A stretch of 64,000 bases of DNA. Origin: DASUAS01 sp963841415 (lineage in GTDB: Bacteria > Actinomycetota > Acidimicrobiia > IMCC26256 > DASPTH01). Positions 16,284-25,039 of this stretch are shown in pieces (position 1 is the stretch's first letter; every line of letters starts with the position of its first letter). The notes beneath the pieces were generated by a model, which had not been told where the DNA came from, did not search any database, and worked only from the letters and a program-made list of their open reading frames with translations. The stretch covers positions 372,001 to 436,000 of the forward strand of contig CAWJCN010000001.1 in assembly GCA_963841415.1 (NCBI GenBank), given 5' to 3'. Made by a program: the position numbers and the translations under genes.

Positions 16284-19200
16284 TCAGCTGGGTTCGCGGT
16301 CGGTGGGCGGCGGCGCGAAACCCTGACGGATGGTGTTCTCGGTGACCACGCGGGAATCGACGAACGCGAGCAGCGAGTCGGGACCGCCGGCCTGCGAACC
16401 GACACCGGAGAGTCCGGAGCCTCCGAACGGCTGGCGTCCGACGCGCGCGCCCGTGATGCCCCGATTCACGTAGATGTCCCCGGCCCGGAGGGTGCGGGTC
16501 GCGTGCGCGATGCGCGACGGCGAGCGTGAGAACACGCCGGCGGTGAGCGCGTAGTCGGTGCCGTTGGCGAGGGAGAGCGCGTGGTCGAAGTCGTGCGCGC
16601 GGAGCAACGTGAGGACCGGTCCGAAGATCTCGTCGGTGGCGATGCGCGAGCTCGGGTCGTCGGTGATCACGACCGTCGGTCCGACGTACCAGCCGCTGTC
16701 GGGAACATCGGTGCGCTCGAGGACGACCTCGCCTTCCTCGTGTGCGAGCGACTGGTAGCGCTCTACACGCTCGTGTGCCGCCGCGTCGATGAGCGGGCCA
16801 CACATCGTGCGCAGCTCGTGCGCGGGACCGACCGGGACGATCGCGGTCGCACCGGCCACGCGCTCGACGAACTCGTCGAAGATGGGTTCCAACACGATCA
16901 CGCGCGACGCAGCCGAACACTTCTGGCCCGCGTAGGCGAACGCGCTGTGCACGATCGCGGGGACGGTCACGTCCAGGTCGGCGTCCGTGTCGACGACGAC
17001 TGCGTTCTTGCCTCCCATCTCGGCGACGACCCGCTTGATCTGGCGTTGTCCCGGGCGGACGACCGCCGCACGCTCGAGGATCTCGAGGCCGACCGCCTTC
17101 GACCCGGTGAACGCGATGACGGCGACTGCCGGATGATCGACGAGGTGCGCGCCGACTTCCTCGCCGATGCCCGGGAGGAACGCCAGCACCCCCGGCGGCA
17201 CGCCGGCCTCGTGGAGGATCTCCACGAGCCGACGGGCAACTCCGGGCGTCTGCTCGGCAGGCTTGAAGAGCACGGCATTGCCGGTGACGAGTGTCGCGGT
17301 GACCATGCCGGTGGGTATGGCGAGCGGAAAGTTCCATGGTGAGATCACGACACCGACTCCCCGCGCCTCGTACGAGTGAGAGTTGGCTTCGCCGGGAACC
17401 TGGCCGAGTCGCGCACCGCTCGCGAGGCGGAGCGCCTCACGTCCGTAGTACTCGCAGAAGTCGATCGCTTCGCACACGTCGGCGTCGGCTTCGACGACTG
17501 GCTTGCCCGCTTCGAAGACCTCGAGTGCTGCAAGCTCGACGCGTCGCGCGCGCATGATCGCTGCCGCCCTGAACATGATCGCGGCTCGTTCCTCCCACGG
17601 AGTCGCGCGCCACGCGGGCCAGGCAGCCGACGCGACGTCGAGCGCGGTGTCGGCGATGATGAGATCGGCGCAGCCGCTGCGGCACACGACGCGATCGAAG
17701 GCTCCCGGGTCGACCGAGACGATCTCACGGTCGGTCGCGACGTCCTCTCCGTCGACCAGGACGGGAGCAACGAAACCGAGGCGATCCCGAGCGACCGAGA
17801 TGCCGTGCCCAAACGCGGCGCGTGCGTGTGCCCGCCGGAGCTCGGCGAGCGGCTCGTTGGTGAAGGGCGGGGGCGCGTTGGCGTCGGTCTCGAGCCGCGC
17901 GGGTAGGGAAGGCTGCTCGAGGGGTCGATCCACGTCGTCAACCCGGTCCACCGTCGGCGCGCGGGTGAGCGATTCGAGCGCCTGGCCTTCGGCAAAGCGA
18001 TGCCGCACGAAGCTCTCGTTGGACGTGTTCTCGAGCAGCCGTCGCACGAGGTAGCTGATGCCCGGAATCAGCTCGCCGACCGGTGCGTACACCCGCACCC
18101 GATGTCCTTCGTGCACGAGCGCGGCATGCACCGGTTCGGCCATGCCGTACAGCAGTTGCAGTTCGACAGCATCGGTCGCGAGCCGGCGCTGCTGCGCGTA
18201 CGCGATCGCGTGGGCGAGGCTGCGGAGGTTGTGGCTCGCGATCGCGGGCCGCACCTCGCCCGCGTGGTCGATCAGGTACCTGGTGCAGCGCTCGAAGTTC
18301 GCGTCGGTGTGGGACTTCTGCGCGAACAGCGGCGAAGGCCACCCGGCCGCGGCGGCCGTCACGTCTTCGTGGTCCCAGTAAGCGCCCTTGACCAGGCGGA
18401 TCCGGAGCGGGAACTGCAGCGTGGTCACCGACCAGGCGACCAGGTCGCGCAGATCGGCCGGGGAATCCCTTCGATAGGCCTGGACGACACAGCCCAACTG
18501 CACATCGGGATAGCTGCTGCCGATCCGTCGGAGAAGTTCGTACCCGAGATCCTTGGTCTCGTCGTGCTCGGTGTCGAGATGCACGGTCGTTCCGCCACCG
18601 CACGCGCCGTCGAGCACCGGGACGAGGCGCTCGAACGCGGCGTCCAACGCCTCGGGACCGGTGAGCGGGGTGAAGAGCGGCGACAGGGCCGAGGGCTTCA
18701 CCGAGACGTCGACTCGCGGGAGTGATCCCCACGGGTCGCGCTCCAGGACGTCGCGGACTGGCCACGAACGGGACGCCGCCCGCAGCTCTTCGACCAGCTC
18801 GAGCACACGAGCCGCGTACCGTTGTGCCTCCGGCTCGCTCAGCACTCGCTCTCCGAGCAGGTCGACGGTGATCGCCTCGCCCTGGTCCCACAGCCGACGC
18901 AGACCGGTCAAGGCGCGGTGCACGTCGGCGCCGACGATGAACTGCCGGGCCATGCGTCGCACGTTGCGCCGGGCGACCGCGGCCGACACGACACTGCCGA
19001 GCGGAACCTGCTCGGCGACGTCGATCCCCAACTCCACGGCGCGGGGCACGGCAACACCGTCGAAGTACTCGGACACGTGACGGAAGACGTCGGCACTGTC
19101 GCGGCAGCGAGGGAGCACGTCGACGAACCGGAAGAGCTGCGTCTTGAACTCGGGGTGGGTGAACGCCCACTCGAGCATCTGCTCGCTCCACCAGCCGAGG

Positions 19201-19295
19201 TGAAACGCCCCGACCCTTTGCCCGTCACCCGCGACAGCAAGCCGACGGGCGATCGCATCGATCTCGCGCTCGAGCGTGTCGTTCACCGCGTTCAA
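16284..19295 (-). CDS. putA: Bifunctional proline dehydrogenase/P5C dehydrogenase
   Basis: A roughly 1000-residue PutA of the short type A, without an N-terminal ribbon-helix-helix DNA-binding domain. The FAD barrel domain (about 1-450) shows LRIRLVKGAYWDHE, QLLYGMAEPV and a terminal RRLLENTSNESFVRHRF. The aldehyde dehydrogenase domain (about 480-1000) shows EMGGKNAVVVDTDADLD and GQKCSAASRVIVLEP with the catalytic Cys near residue 792. It oxidises proline to pyrroline-5-carboxylate and on to glutamate. The start is uncertain: TTG 19295 or GTG 19286, neither with a good Shine-Dalgarno. It ends 10 bp from the convergent lrp stop. RocD product enters at its second step. Confidence 0.94.
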   Translation of the reverse strand: MNAVNDTLEREIDAIARRLAVAGDGQRVGAFHLGWWSEQMLEWAFTHPEFKTQLFRFVDVLPRCRDSADVFRHVSEYFDGVAVPRAVELGIDVAEQVPLGSVVSAAVARRNVRRMARQFIVGADVHRALTGLRRLWDQGEAITVDLLGERVLSEPEAQRYAARVLELVEELRAASRSWPVRDVLERDPWGSLPRVDVSVKPSALSPLFTPLTGPEALDAAFERLVPVLDGACGGGTTVHLDTEHDETKDLGYELLRRIGSSYPDVQLGCVVQAYRRDSPADLRDLVAWSVTTLQFPLRIRLVKGAYWDHEDVTAAAAGWPSPLFAQKSHTDANFERCTRYLIDHAGEVRPAIASHNLRSLAHAIAYAQQRRLATDAVELQLLYGMAEPVHAALVHEGHRVRVYAPVGELIPGISYLVRRLLENTSNESFVRHRFAEGQALESLTRAPTVDRVDDVDRPLEQPSLPARLETDANAPPPFTNEPLAELRRAHARAAFGHGISVARDRLGFVAPVLVDGEDVATDREIVSVDPGAFDRVVCRSGCADLIIADTALDVASAAWPAWRATPWEERAAIMFRAAAIMRARRVELAALEVFEAGKPVVEADADVCEAIDFCEYYGREALRLASGARLGQVPGEANSHSYEARGVGVVISPWNFPLAIPTGMVTATLVTGNAVLFKPAEQTPGVARRLVEILHEAGVPPGVLAFLPGIGEEVGAHLVDHPAVAVIAFTGSKAVGLEILERAAVVRPGQRQIKRVVAEMGGKNAVVVDTDADLDVTVPAIVHSAFAYAGQKCSAASRVIVLEPIFDEFVERVAGATAIVPVGPAHELRTMCGPLIDAAAHERVERYQSLAHEEGEVVLERTDVPDSGWYVGPTVVITDDPSSRIATDEIFGPVLTLLRAHDFDHALSLANGTDYALTAGVFSRSPSRIAHATRTLRAGDIYVNRGITGARVGRQPFGGSGLSGVGSQAGGPDSLLAFVDSRVVTENTIRQGFAPPPTDREPS

Positions 19296-19409
19296 TTCTT
19301 ACGCCCGAACGCCAGAGCTCGGTCGCGACTCGCGGTCAGCGTCGCGAAAGGCGGGTAACCTTGCCCCTCGATTCAGGGAGCGAGGAAATGAACGAGCCTC
19401 CGAGTACCC

Positions 19410-20645
19410 ATGTTGCAGTCGTGGCGAGCGGTCTTTGCGCGCTTTCGCGCGCTGTTGCGCTCGGACGCCGCCGGGGTCCGAGCAGGCTTCTACGCGCTCC
19501 TGCTGAGCTCGGGCGGTGACCTGGTCGCCGGGCTGACGCTCGGCTCGATCACCGGCACCCTCGAGAGCCTTCCCGGCCTCCTCGTCCTCGTCCCCGCCGC
19601 CATCGGCATGCGGGGCAACGTGTTCGGCGCGCTCGGGAGCCGTCTCGGCACCGCCGTGCACACCGGCACGTTCCGCATGTCGGCGCGCCGTGACACCCTC
19701 GTGGGGCAGAACCTCGCGGCATCGCTGTCGATGTCGCTCTCGGTGTCGCTGGTGCTCGCGATCCTGGCCAAGGCGATCTCCGTCGCCTTCGGGCTGGAGA
19801 ACACGATCTCGATCGCCGACTTCGTCGTGATCTCGGTGATCGGCGGCATCCTGTCGTCGCTCGTGGTGATGGGCATCACCGTGTTCGTGGCGCAGCTCGG
19901 CGTCCGGCGCAACTGGGACCTCGACAACGTCACCGCGCCCATCGTCACCGCCGCCGGCGACATGGTGACGCTGCCCGCGCTCTTCCTCGCCACCTACCTC
20001 GTCGGCATCCCGTGGCTGACGACGATCGTGGCGATCCTCTGCGCGGCGGTCGCGCTCGTGGCGCTGTTCGCCAGCATCCGGTCGCGGTACCCGATCCTGC
20101 GGCGCATCGCCCGCGAGTCGCTGCCCGTGCTCGTGCTCGCCGGCACCATCGACGTGATCGCCGGCCTCACCATCGAGAAGCGCTTCACGTCGTTCCTCGT
20201 GTACCCGGCGCTGCTCGTGCTCGTGCCGCCGTTCCTCGAAGACTCGGGCGCGCTCGGCAGCATCCTGAGCGCGCGCGTCTCGACCAAGCTGCACCTCGGC
20301 ACGCTCGTGCCGGGACGCGGCGGCCTGCGCTCGATCGGGGAGGACTTCCTCCTGGTGTACCTCTACGCGATCCCGGTGTTCTTCCTGCTCGGGGTGTCAG
20401 CCGACATCGCCGCGCTGGTCGCCGGGCTCAAGAGCCCGGGCAGCCTCGAGATGATCGCGGTCTCGATGTTGGCGGGCGTGATCGCGACGACGTTCGCGGT
20501 GCTCGTGGGCTTCTACGGCGCGGTCGCGGCGCACCGGTTGGGGCTCGACCCCGACAACCACGGCATCCCGATCGTCACCTCGAGCCTCGACCTGCTCGGC
20601 GCCTTCGCGCTCATCCTCGTGATCGTCGCCCTCGGGCTCACCTGA
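19410..20645 (+). CDS. MgtE/SLC41-type divalent cation transporter, membrane domain only
   Basis: A 411-residue integral membrane protein containing two tandem MgtE membrane domains, each about 190 residues. Both repeats share the pattern LPGLLVLVPAAIGMRGNVFGALGSRL and YPALLVLVPPFLEDSGALGSILSARV. It lacks the cytosolic N and CBS domains of canonical MgtE, the two-repeat form found in archaea and actinobacteria. It should move Mg2+ or another divalent cation. ATG 19410 has no Shine-Dalgarno, whereas ATG 19388 just upstream has an excellent one but is out of frame (see findings). A PhoU/TrkA-C protein encoded nearby is the usual partner of such transporters. Confidence 0.88.
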   Translation: MLQSWRAVFARFRALLRSDAAGVRAGFYALLLSSGGDLVAGLTLGSITGTLESLPGLLVLVPAAIGMRGNVFGALGSRLGTAVHTGTFRMSARRDTLVGQNLAASLSMSLSVSLVLAILAKAISVAFGLENTISIADFVVISVIGGILSSLVVMGITVFVAQLGVRRNWDLDNVTAPIVTAAGDMVTLPALFLATYLVGIPWLTTIVAILCAAVALVALFASIRSRYPILRRIARESLPVLVLAGTIDVIAGLTIEKRFTSFLVYPALLVLVPPFLEDSGALGSILSARVSTKLHLGTLVPGRGGLRSIGEDFLLVYLYAIPVFFLLGVSADIAALVAGLKSPGSLEMIAVSMLAGVIATTFAVLVGFYGAVAAHRLGLDPDNHGIPIVTSSLDLLGAFALILVIVALGLT

Positions 20646-20654
20646 GCGCGAACG

Positions 20655-21290
20655 TCACTTCAGGTTGTCGCCGAAGAACGCGAGCATCCTCGACCACGCG
20701 TCGGCGGCGGACTCGGGGTCGTAGCTCTCGGAGCCGTCGCGCATGAAGCCGTGGTCGGCGCCGGGGTACACGATGACGGCGTCGCCGTGGTGGGCCCGTA
20801 CCTTCTCGATGTCGGCCATCGGGATGTAGGGGTCGCGGCCGCCGAAGAACATGAGGGTGGGGCACGCGGGCTCGCCGAGCTCGCGGGCGATCCCGCCGCC
20901 GTAGAACGGGACCGCGGCCGAGATGCCCAGGTCGTCGGCCCACTTGGCCGCGCGGTAGGTGAACCAGCCGCCCATGCAGAACCCGGTGACCCCGATCGAC
21001 GTGGCGCCGTCGGCGCGCAGGCGGTCGGCGGCGGCCGCGAAGTCGCCTTGCAGGTGCTCGGGCGTGATCGACCCGATGACGGCCCCGAAGTCGTTGGGGT
21101 CGACGCCGTGCGACCGGGCGAAGAAGTCGGGGGCGATCACCCGGTAGCCCTCGAGGGCGAGCCGTTCGGAGAGGCGCAGGAGCTGGGCGGACATGCCGTT
21201 GCCCTCGTGCACGACGATCACACCCGGACCGCGGTGGTCGGCGGCGGACGCGGGTGCGGCGGTGAAGGCGGGGAGTGCGAGCTCGGTCAT
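20655..21290 (-). CDS. Dienelactone hydrolase family protein
   Basis: A 211-residue alpha/beta hydrolase of the dienelactone hydrolase family, which opens cyclic or activated esters using a Cys nucleophile. The nucleophile elbow is GVTGFCMGGWF, the Asp lies in FFGGRDPYIPM and the His in YPGADHGFMRD. The N-terminal VVHEGNGM replaces the more usual VVQEWWG/VIHEIFG segment. ATG 21290 starts the family-like region after a short TELALPAF leader. It is antiparallel to, and interrupts, a pair of cation-transport genes, so it is probably unrelated to them. A second family member lies at 42468-43205. Confidence 0.88.
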   Translation of the reverse strand: MTELALPAFTAAPASAADHRGPGVIVVHEGNGMSAQLLRLSERLALEGYRVIAPDFFARSHGVDPNDFGAVIGSITPEHLQGDFAAAADRLRADGATSIGVTGFCMGGWFTYRAAKWADDLGISAAVPFYGGGIARELGEPACPTLMFFGGRDPYIPMADIEKVRAHHGDAVIVYPGADHGFMRDGSESYDPESAADAWSRMLAFFGDNLK

Positions 21291-21356
21291 GGGCGTGACT
21301 CTCGCGCGAGTTCGGTCGGCGACGCCCGTCCACGCGGTTATCCTCGGAGGCCACCT

Positions 21357-22592
21357 GTGGGACAAGACGACCAACCCCGGAATCTCAAGGCGATGCTCTC
21401 GGAGGCCAAGGACACCTCCGAGCTCATGGTCGACCTGGCGTACGCCGCGCTGTTCTTCGGCGAGTCGGGGATGGCCGACGAGGTGCACGACCTCGAGGAG
21501 CGGTTGTCCGACCTCGCTCACGTGATGCGCGAGGTGTGCGTGCTCGCGGCGCGCTCGCCCCGCGACGCAGAGGAGATGTCGAGCGTGCTGCACGTGCTCT
21601 CGGCCATCGAGCGCATGGGCAACGCCGCTGTCGACATCGCCCGCATCGTCACGCACCGCCTGGGGATTCCGGCGGCGCTGGTCGCCGATCTCGCCGCGGC
21701 CGAGGAGGTGTCGCACCGGGTGCGCGTGCGACCCGACGCGCTGCTCGCGCACCGATCGCTTGCCGACGTGACGCTGCCCACCGAGGTCGGCATGCGCGTC
21801 GTGGCCATTCGCCGCGGCAAGGAGTGGATCATCGACCCCGACGGCGACGAGGTGCTCCTCCCCGAAGACGTGCTCATCCTCCGCGGCGCGCCCGGCGGCA
21901 TCCCCGAGCTCCGCGTGCTCGCGGGTGCGCCCGAGTGGCGTCCACCCGGCACCGACGACGACCCCGCCATCCCCACGGACCTCGACCGCGCCGTCGACGT
22001 GTTGGTGGAGATGAAGAACACGTCGGAGGTCGCGATCGGCCTGGCGTACTCGGCGCTCCTCTTCAACGACCAGGGCCTCGCCGCCGAGGTGGCACACCTC
22101 GAGGACCGTCTCGACGAGATGCGCGAGCGGCTCGAGGTGTGGGTGTTGCGCAGCGCCTCCGAGCAGGTCGAGCCGTCACCGTTGCGCGGTCTGTTGCACC
22201 TCGGCGCAGCGGCCGAGGAGCTGGGTGACGCGGCGCAGCAGATGGTGTGGCTGGTCGAGGAGAACGAGGAGATGCACCCGGTGCTCGCCATCGCGTTCGG
22301 CGACACCGACGAGGTGATCGTGCGCGTCCCGGTGTCGCCGGGATCCTTCCTCGACGGTCGCACGCTCGCGGCGGCCAACCTCGAGCTCGAAACGGGCTAC
22401 TACCTGCTCGCGATCCGGCGCGCCGGTCGTTACGTCTACCGGCCGCGCGGTCCGGTCGAGCTGGTGGCCGGAGACGAGCTGATCGCTTCGGGTCCCGACG
22501 AGGGTCGCTCACGTCTCGCGGAGCTCGGCGGCTACCGCGTGCTCGAAGACGACGCCACCGGCGAGATCGCGCTGGTCCGCGTCGATTCGTAG
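21357..22592 (+). CDS. Duplicated PhoU/TrkA-C (RCK_C) regulatory protein
   Basis: A 411-residue soluble protein made of two copies of a PhoU-like helical bundle followed by a TrkA-C domain. Copy one starts LSEAKDTSELMVDLAYAAL and copy two VEMKNTSEVAIGLAYSALL; the TrkA-C parts show GMRVVAIRRGKEWIIDP and GYYLLAIRRAGRYVYRP. TrkA-C domains bind small ligands and gate cation channels or transporters. GTG 21357 has GGAGG 6 nt upstream. Proteins of this design usually sit beside two-repeat MgtE transporters, which is the case here apart from the intervening antiparallel gene. It probably gates the transporter at 19410-20645. Confidence 0.88.
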   Translation: MGQDDQPRNLKAMLSEAKDTSELMVDLAYAALFFGESGMADEVHDLEERLSDLAHVMREVCVLAARSPRDAEEMSSVLHVLSAIERMGNAAVDIARIVTHRLGIPAALVADLAAAEEVSHRVRVRPDALLAHRSLADVTLPTEVGMRVVAIRRGKEWIIDPDGDEVLLPEDVLILRGAPGGIPELRVLAGAPEWRPPGTDDDPAIPTDLDRAVDVLVEMKNTSEVAIGLAYSALLFNDQGLAAEVAHLEDRLDEMRERLEVWVLRSASEQVEPSPLRGLLHLGAAAEELGDAAQQMVWLVEENEEMHPVLAIAFGDTDEVIVRVPVSPGSFLDGRTLAAANLELETGYYLLAIRRAGRYVYRPRGPVELVAGDELIASGPDEGRSRLAELGGYRVLEDDATGEIALVRVDS

Positions 22593-22615
22593 CCCCCTCC
22601 ACTAGCGTCACCGCG

Positions 22616-25039
22616 GTGGACCGTGACGTGGACGTGACCACGGCGCCGAACGGCCTCACCGCGGCCGAGGTGCAGGAGCGCGTCGCACGCGGCCAGACCA
22701 ACGACACCGGCGCGCGCACCAGCCGCAAGCTGTCCGAGATCATCCGGGCGAACGTCTTCACCCGGTTCAACGCGATCCTCGGCGCGGCCGTCGCGGTGAT
22801 CCTGGTGATCGGCCCGATCCAGGACGCAACGGTCGCGCTCATCCTGGTGGCGAACTCGGCGATCGGCATCTTCCAGGAGGTGCGGGCCAAGCGGAAGCTC
22901 GACCAGCTCGCCATCGAGAGCGCGGCCGAGGTTCGGGTGATGCGCGACGGGACGGTCGAGGAGGTCGCGACCGAGGCGGTGGTGCTCGACGACCTGGTGG
23001 TGCTGCGCGCCGGCGACCAGATCCCGTGCGACGGTGAGGTGCACGTCACCGAGGGGCTCGAAGTCGACGAGTCCCTGCTCACGGGCGAGAGCGACCCGAT
23101 CAACAAGGCGGAGGGCGACGAGCTGCTCTCGGGCAGCTTCGTCGCCGCCGGGTCGGGCGCCTTCCAGGCGACCCGGGTCGGTCCCGACTCCTACGCGGCC
23201 AAGCTCGCCACCGAGGCGCGCCGGTTCCAGCTCACGCGTTCGGAGCTCATGGACGGCATCAACACGATCTTGCGCATCATCACGTGGGTGCTCTTCCCGG
23301 TGTGCGCGCTCTTGCTGTGGAGCCAGCTGAAGGAGCACGAGCTCGACACCGCGCTGCGGTCGACGGTGGCCGGCGTGGTCGCCATGGTGCCCGAAGGTCT
23401 GGTGCTGCTCACCAGCGTCGCCTTCATGCTGGCGGCCGTGACCTTGGCCCGGCGCAAGGTCCTGGTGCAGGAGCTGCCGGCCGTCGAAGGTCTCGCGCGC
23501 GTCGACGTCGTCTGCCTCGACAAGACCGGCACGCTGACTGAAGGCGTGATCGTCTTCGACGAGCTGGAGCCGTTCGAGGGCAACGACGAAGCGACCGCCA
23601 GCGCGGCGCTCGGTGCGATCGCCGACGACGCGAACCGCAACGCCACCGGAGTCGCGCTGGCCGAGCAATTCGTCTCGCCGGAGTGGACGCGGACGGGCGC
23701 GGTGCCGTTCTCGTCGGCTCGCAAGTGGAGCGCGGCCAGCTTCGACGGGCAGGGCTCCTGGGTGATGGGCGCGCCCGAGATGGTGTTCACCGACAACTCG
23801 TCGCCGGTCCGGGCCCGCGCCGACGAGCTGGCGTCCAGCGGCCGGCGCACGCTCGTGCTCGCGCGCAGTGACGCGCCGTTAGCCGACGACGCGCTCCCGG
23901 CCGGCCTGGCGCCGGTGGCGCTCGTGATGTTCGCCGAGAAGGTGCGACCCGACGCGGCCGAGACGCTTGCCTACTTCGCCGCGCAAGGCGTGGAGCTGCG
24001 GGTGATCTCGGGCGACAATCCCCGCACGGTGGCGGCGGTCGCGGCGCGCGTCGGACTCGACGACGCCGGCGGCGGCTTCGACGCACGCGAGCTCCCCGAG
24101 GACCAGGACGAGATGGCCGAGGTGCTCGAGCAGCACCGCGTGTTCGGTCGGGTCGCTCCGCAGCAGAAGCGCGCCATGGTCGGCGCCCTCCAGTCGAGGG
24201 GTCACGTGGTCGCCATGACCGGCGACGGCGTGAACGACGCGCTGGCGCTGAAGGACGCTGACATCGGGGTGGCGATGGGATCCGGCGCGGCCGCGACCCA
24301 CGCCGTCGCGCAACTCGTGCTCCTCGAGGGCAAGTTCTCCACGTTGCCGGGAGTGGTGGCCGAGGGTCGCAAGGTCATGGCCAACATCGAGCGCTCGGCC
24401 AACCTCTTCGTGACCAAGACGGTCTACGCAGTGTTGCTCGCGATCACGGTGTCGGTCATCAGCTGGCCGTACCCGTACCTCCCGCGGCACCTCACGATCG
24501 TCAGCACCTTCACCATCGGCATTCCGGGCTTCTTCCTCGCGTTGGCGCCGAACTCGCGGCGCTACATCCCCGGCTTCATCGTCCGGGTCTTGCGCTTCTG
24601 CATCCCCGCCGGTCTCGTCGCGGGCACGGCCGCGCTGGTCGCATATGGCATCGCGCGCTACGGCCACGACCTGCCGACGCGCGAGGTGCGCACCACGTCG
24701 GCGCTGGTGCTCATCGCGGTGGCGCTGTGGGTGCTCGTGATCCAGGCGCGGCCGTTCAACTGGTGGAAGACGCTGCTGGTCGCGTCGATGGCGGGCGCGG
24801 TGGCGGTCATCCTCGTGGTCCCCGCGTTGCGCGACTTCTATGCGGTGCAGCTCCCGCCGGCGGAGGTCCTCGGCGAAGCGGCGATCGTCGCCGGCGTCGC
24901 CATCGTGCTCCTCGAGGTGGGGTGGCGCTTCAGTCGCGTCATCGGAAGCCGGCGCGACCCGACCGAAGTGGTCGACACCGATCCCGGCGACGAAGAGGCG
25001 CCCGCGGAAGAGCCGGCTACAACCAACCCTTCCGCTTGA
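22616..25039 (+). CDS. ctpE: P-type cation-transporting ATPase, CtpE-like
   Basis: An 807-residue P-type ATPase. The phosphorylation motif DKTGTLTEG is near residue 302, the actuator loop is LLTGESDPI, the hinge is TGDGVNDALALKDADIG, and membrane helix 4 reads VVAMVPEGLVLLTS. The PEGL-type helix 4 together with the overall length resembles mycobacterial CtpE, reported to import Ca2+, rather than heavy-metal CPx pumps. The C-terminus is acidic (DTDPGDEEAPAEEPA). GTG 22616 follows a TAGCGT -10 by 7 nt (leaderless). It starts 23 nt after the PhoU/TrkA-C gene and overlaps corA tail to tail by 23 bp. Confidence 0.9.
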   Translation: MDRDVDVTTAPNGLTAAEVQERVARGQTNDTGARTSRKLSEIIRANVFTRFNAILGAAVAVILVIGPIQDATVALILVANSAIGIFQEVRAKRKLDQLAIESAAEVRVMRDGTVEEVATEAVVLDDLVVLRAGDQIPCDGEVHVTEGLEVDESLLTGESDPINKAEGDELLSGSFVAAGSGAFQATRVGPDSYAAKLATEARRFQLTRSELMDGINTILRIITWVLFPVCALLLWSQLKEHELDTALRSTVAGVVAMVPEGLVLLTSVAFMLAAVTLARRKVLVQELPAVEGLARVDVVCLDKTGTLTEGVIVFDELEPFEGNDEATASAALGAIADDANRNATGVALAEQFVSPEWTRTGAVPFSSARKWSAASFDGQGSWVMGAPEMVFTDNSSPVRARADELASSGRRTLVLARSDAPLADDALPAGLAPVALVMFAEKVRPDAAETLAYFAAQGVELRVISGDNPRTVAAVAARVGLDDAGGGFDARELPEDQDEMAEVLEQHRVFGRVAPQQKRAMVGALQSRGHVVAMTGDGVNDALALKDADIGVAMGSGAAATHAVAQLVLLEGKFSTLPGVVAEGRKVMANIERSANLFVTKTVYAVLLAITVSVISWPYPYLPRHLTIVSTFTIGIPGFFLALAPNSRRYIPGFIVRVLRFCIPAGLVAGTAALVAYGIARYGHDLPTREVRTTSALVLIAVALWVLVIQARPFNWWKTLLVASMAGAVAVILVVPALRDFYAVQLPPAEVLGEAAIVAGVAIVLLEVGWRFSRVIGSRRDPTEVVDTDPGDEEAPAEEPATTNPSA

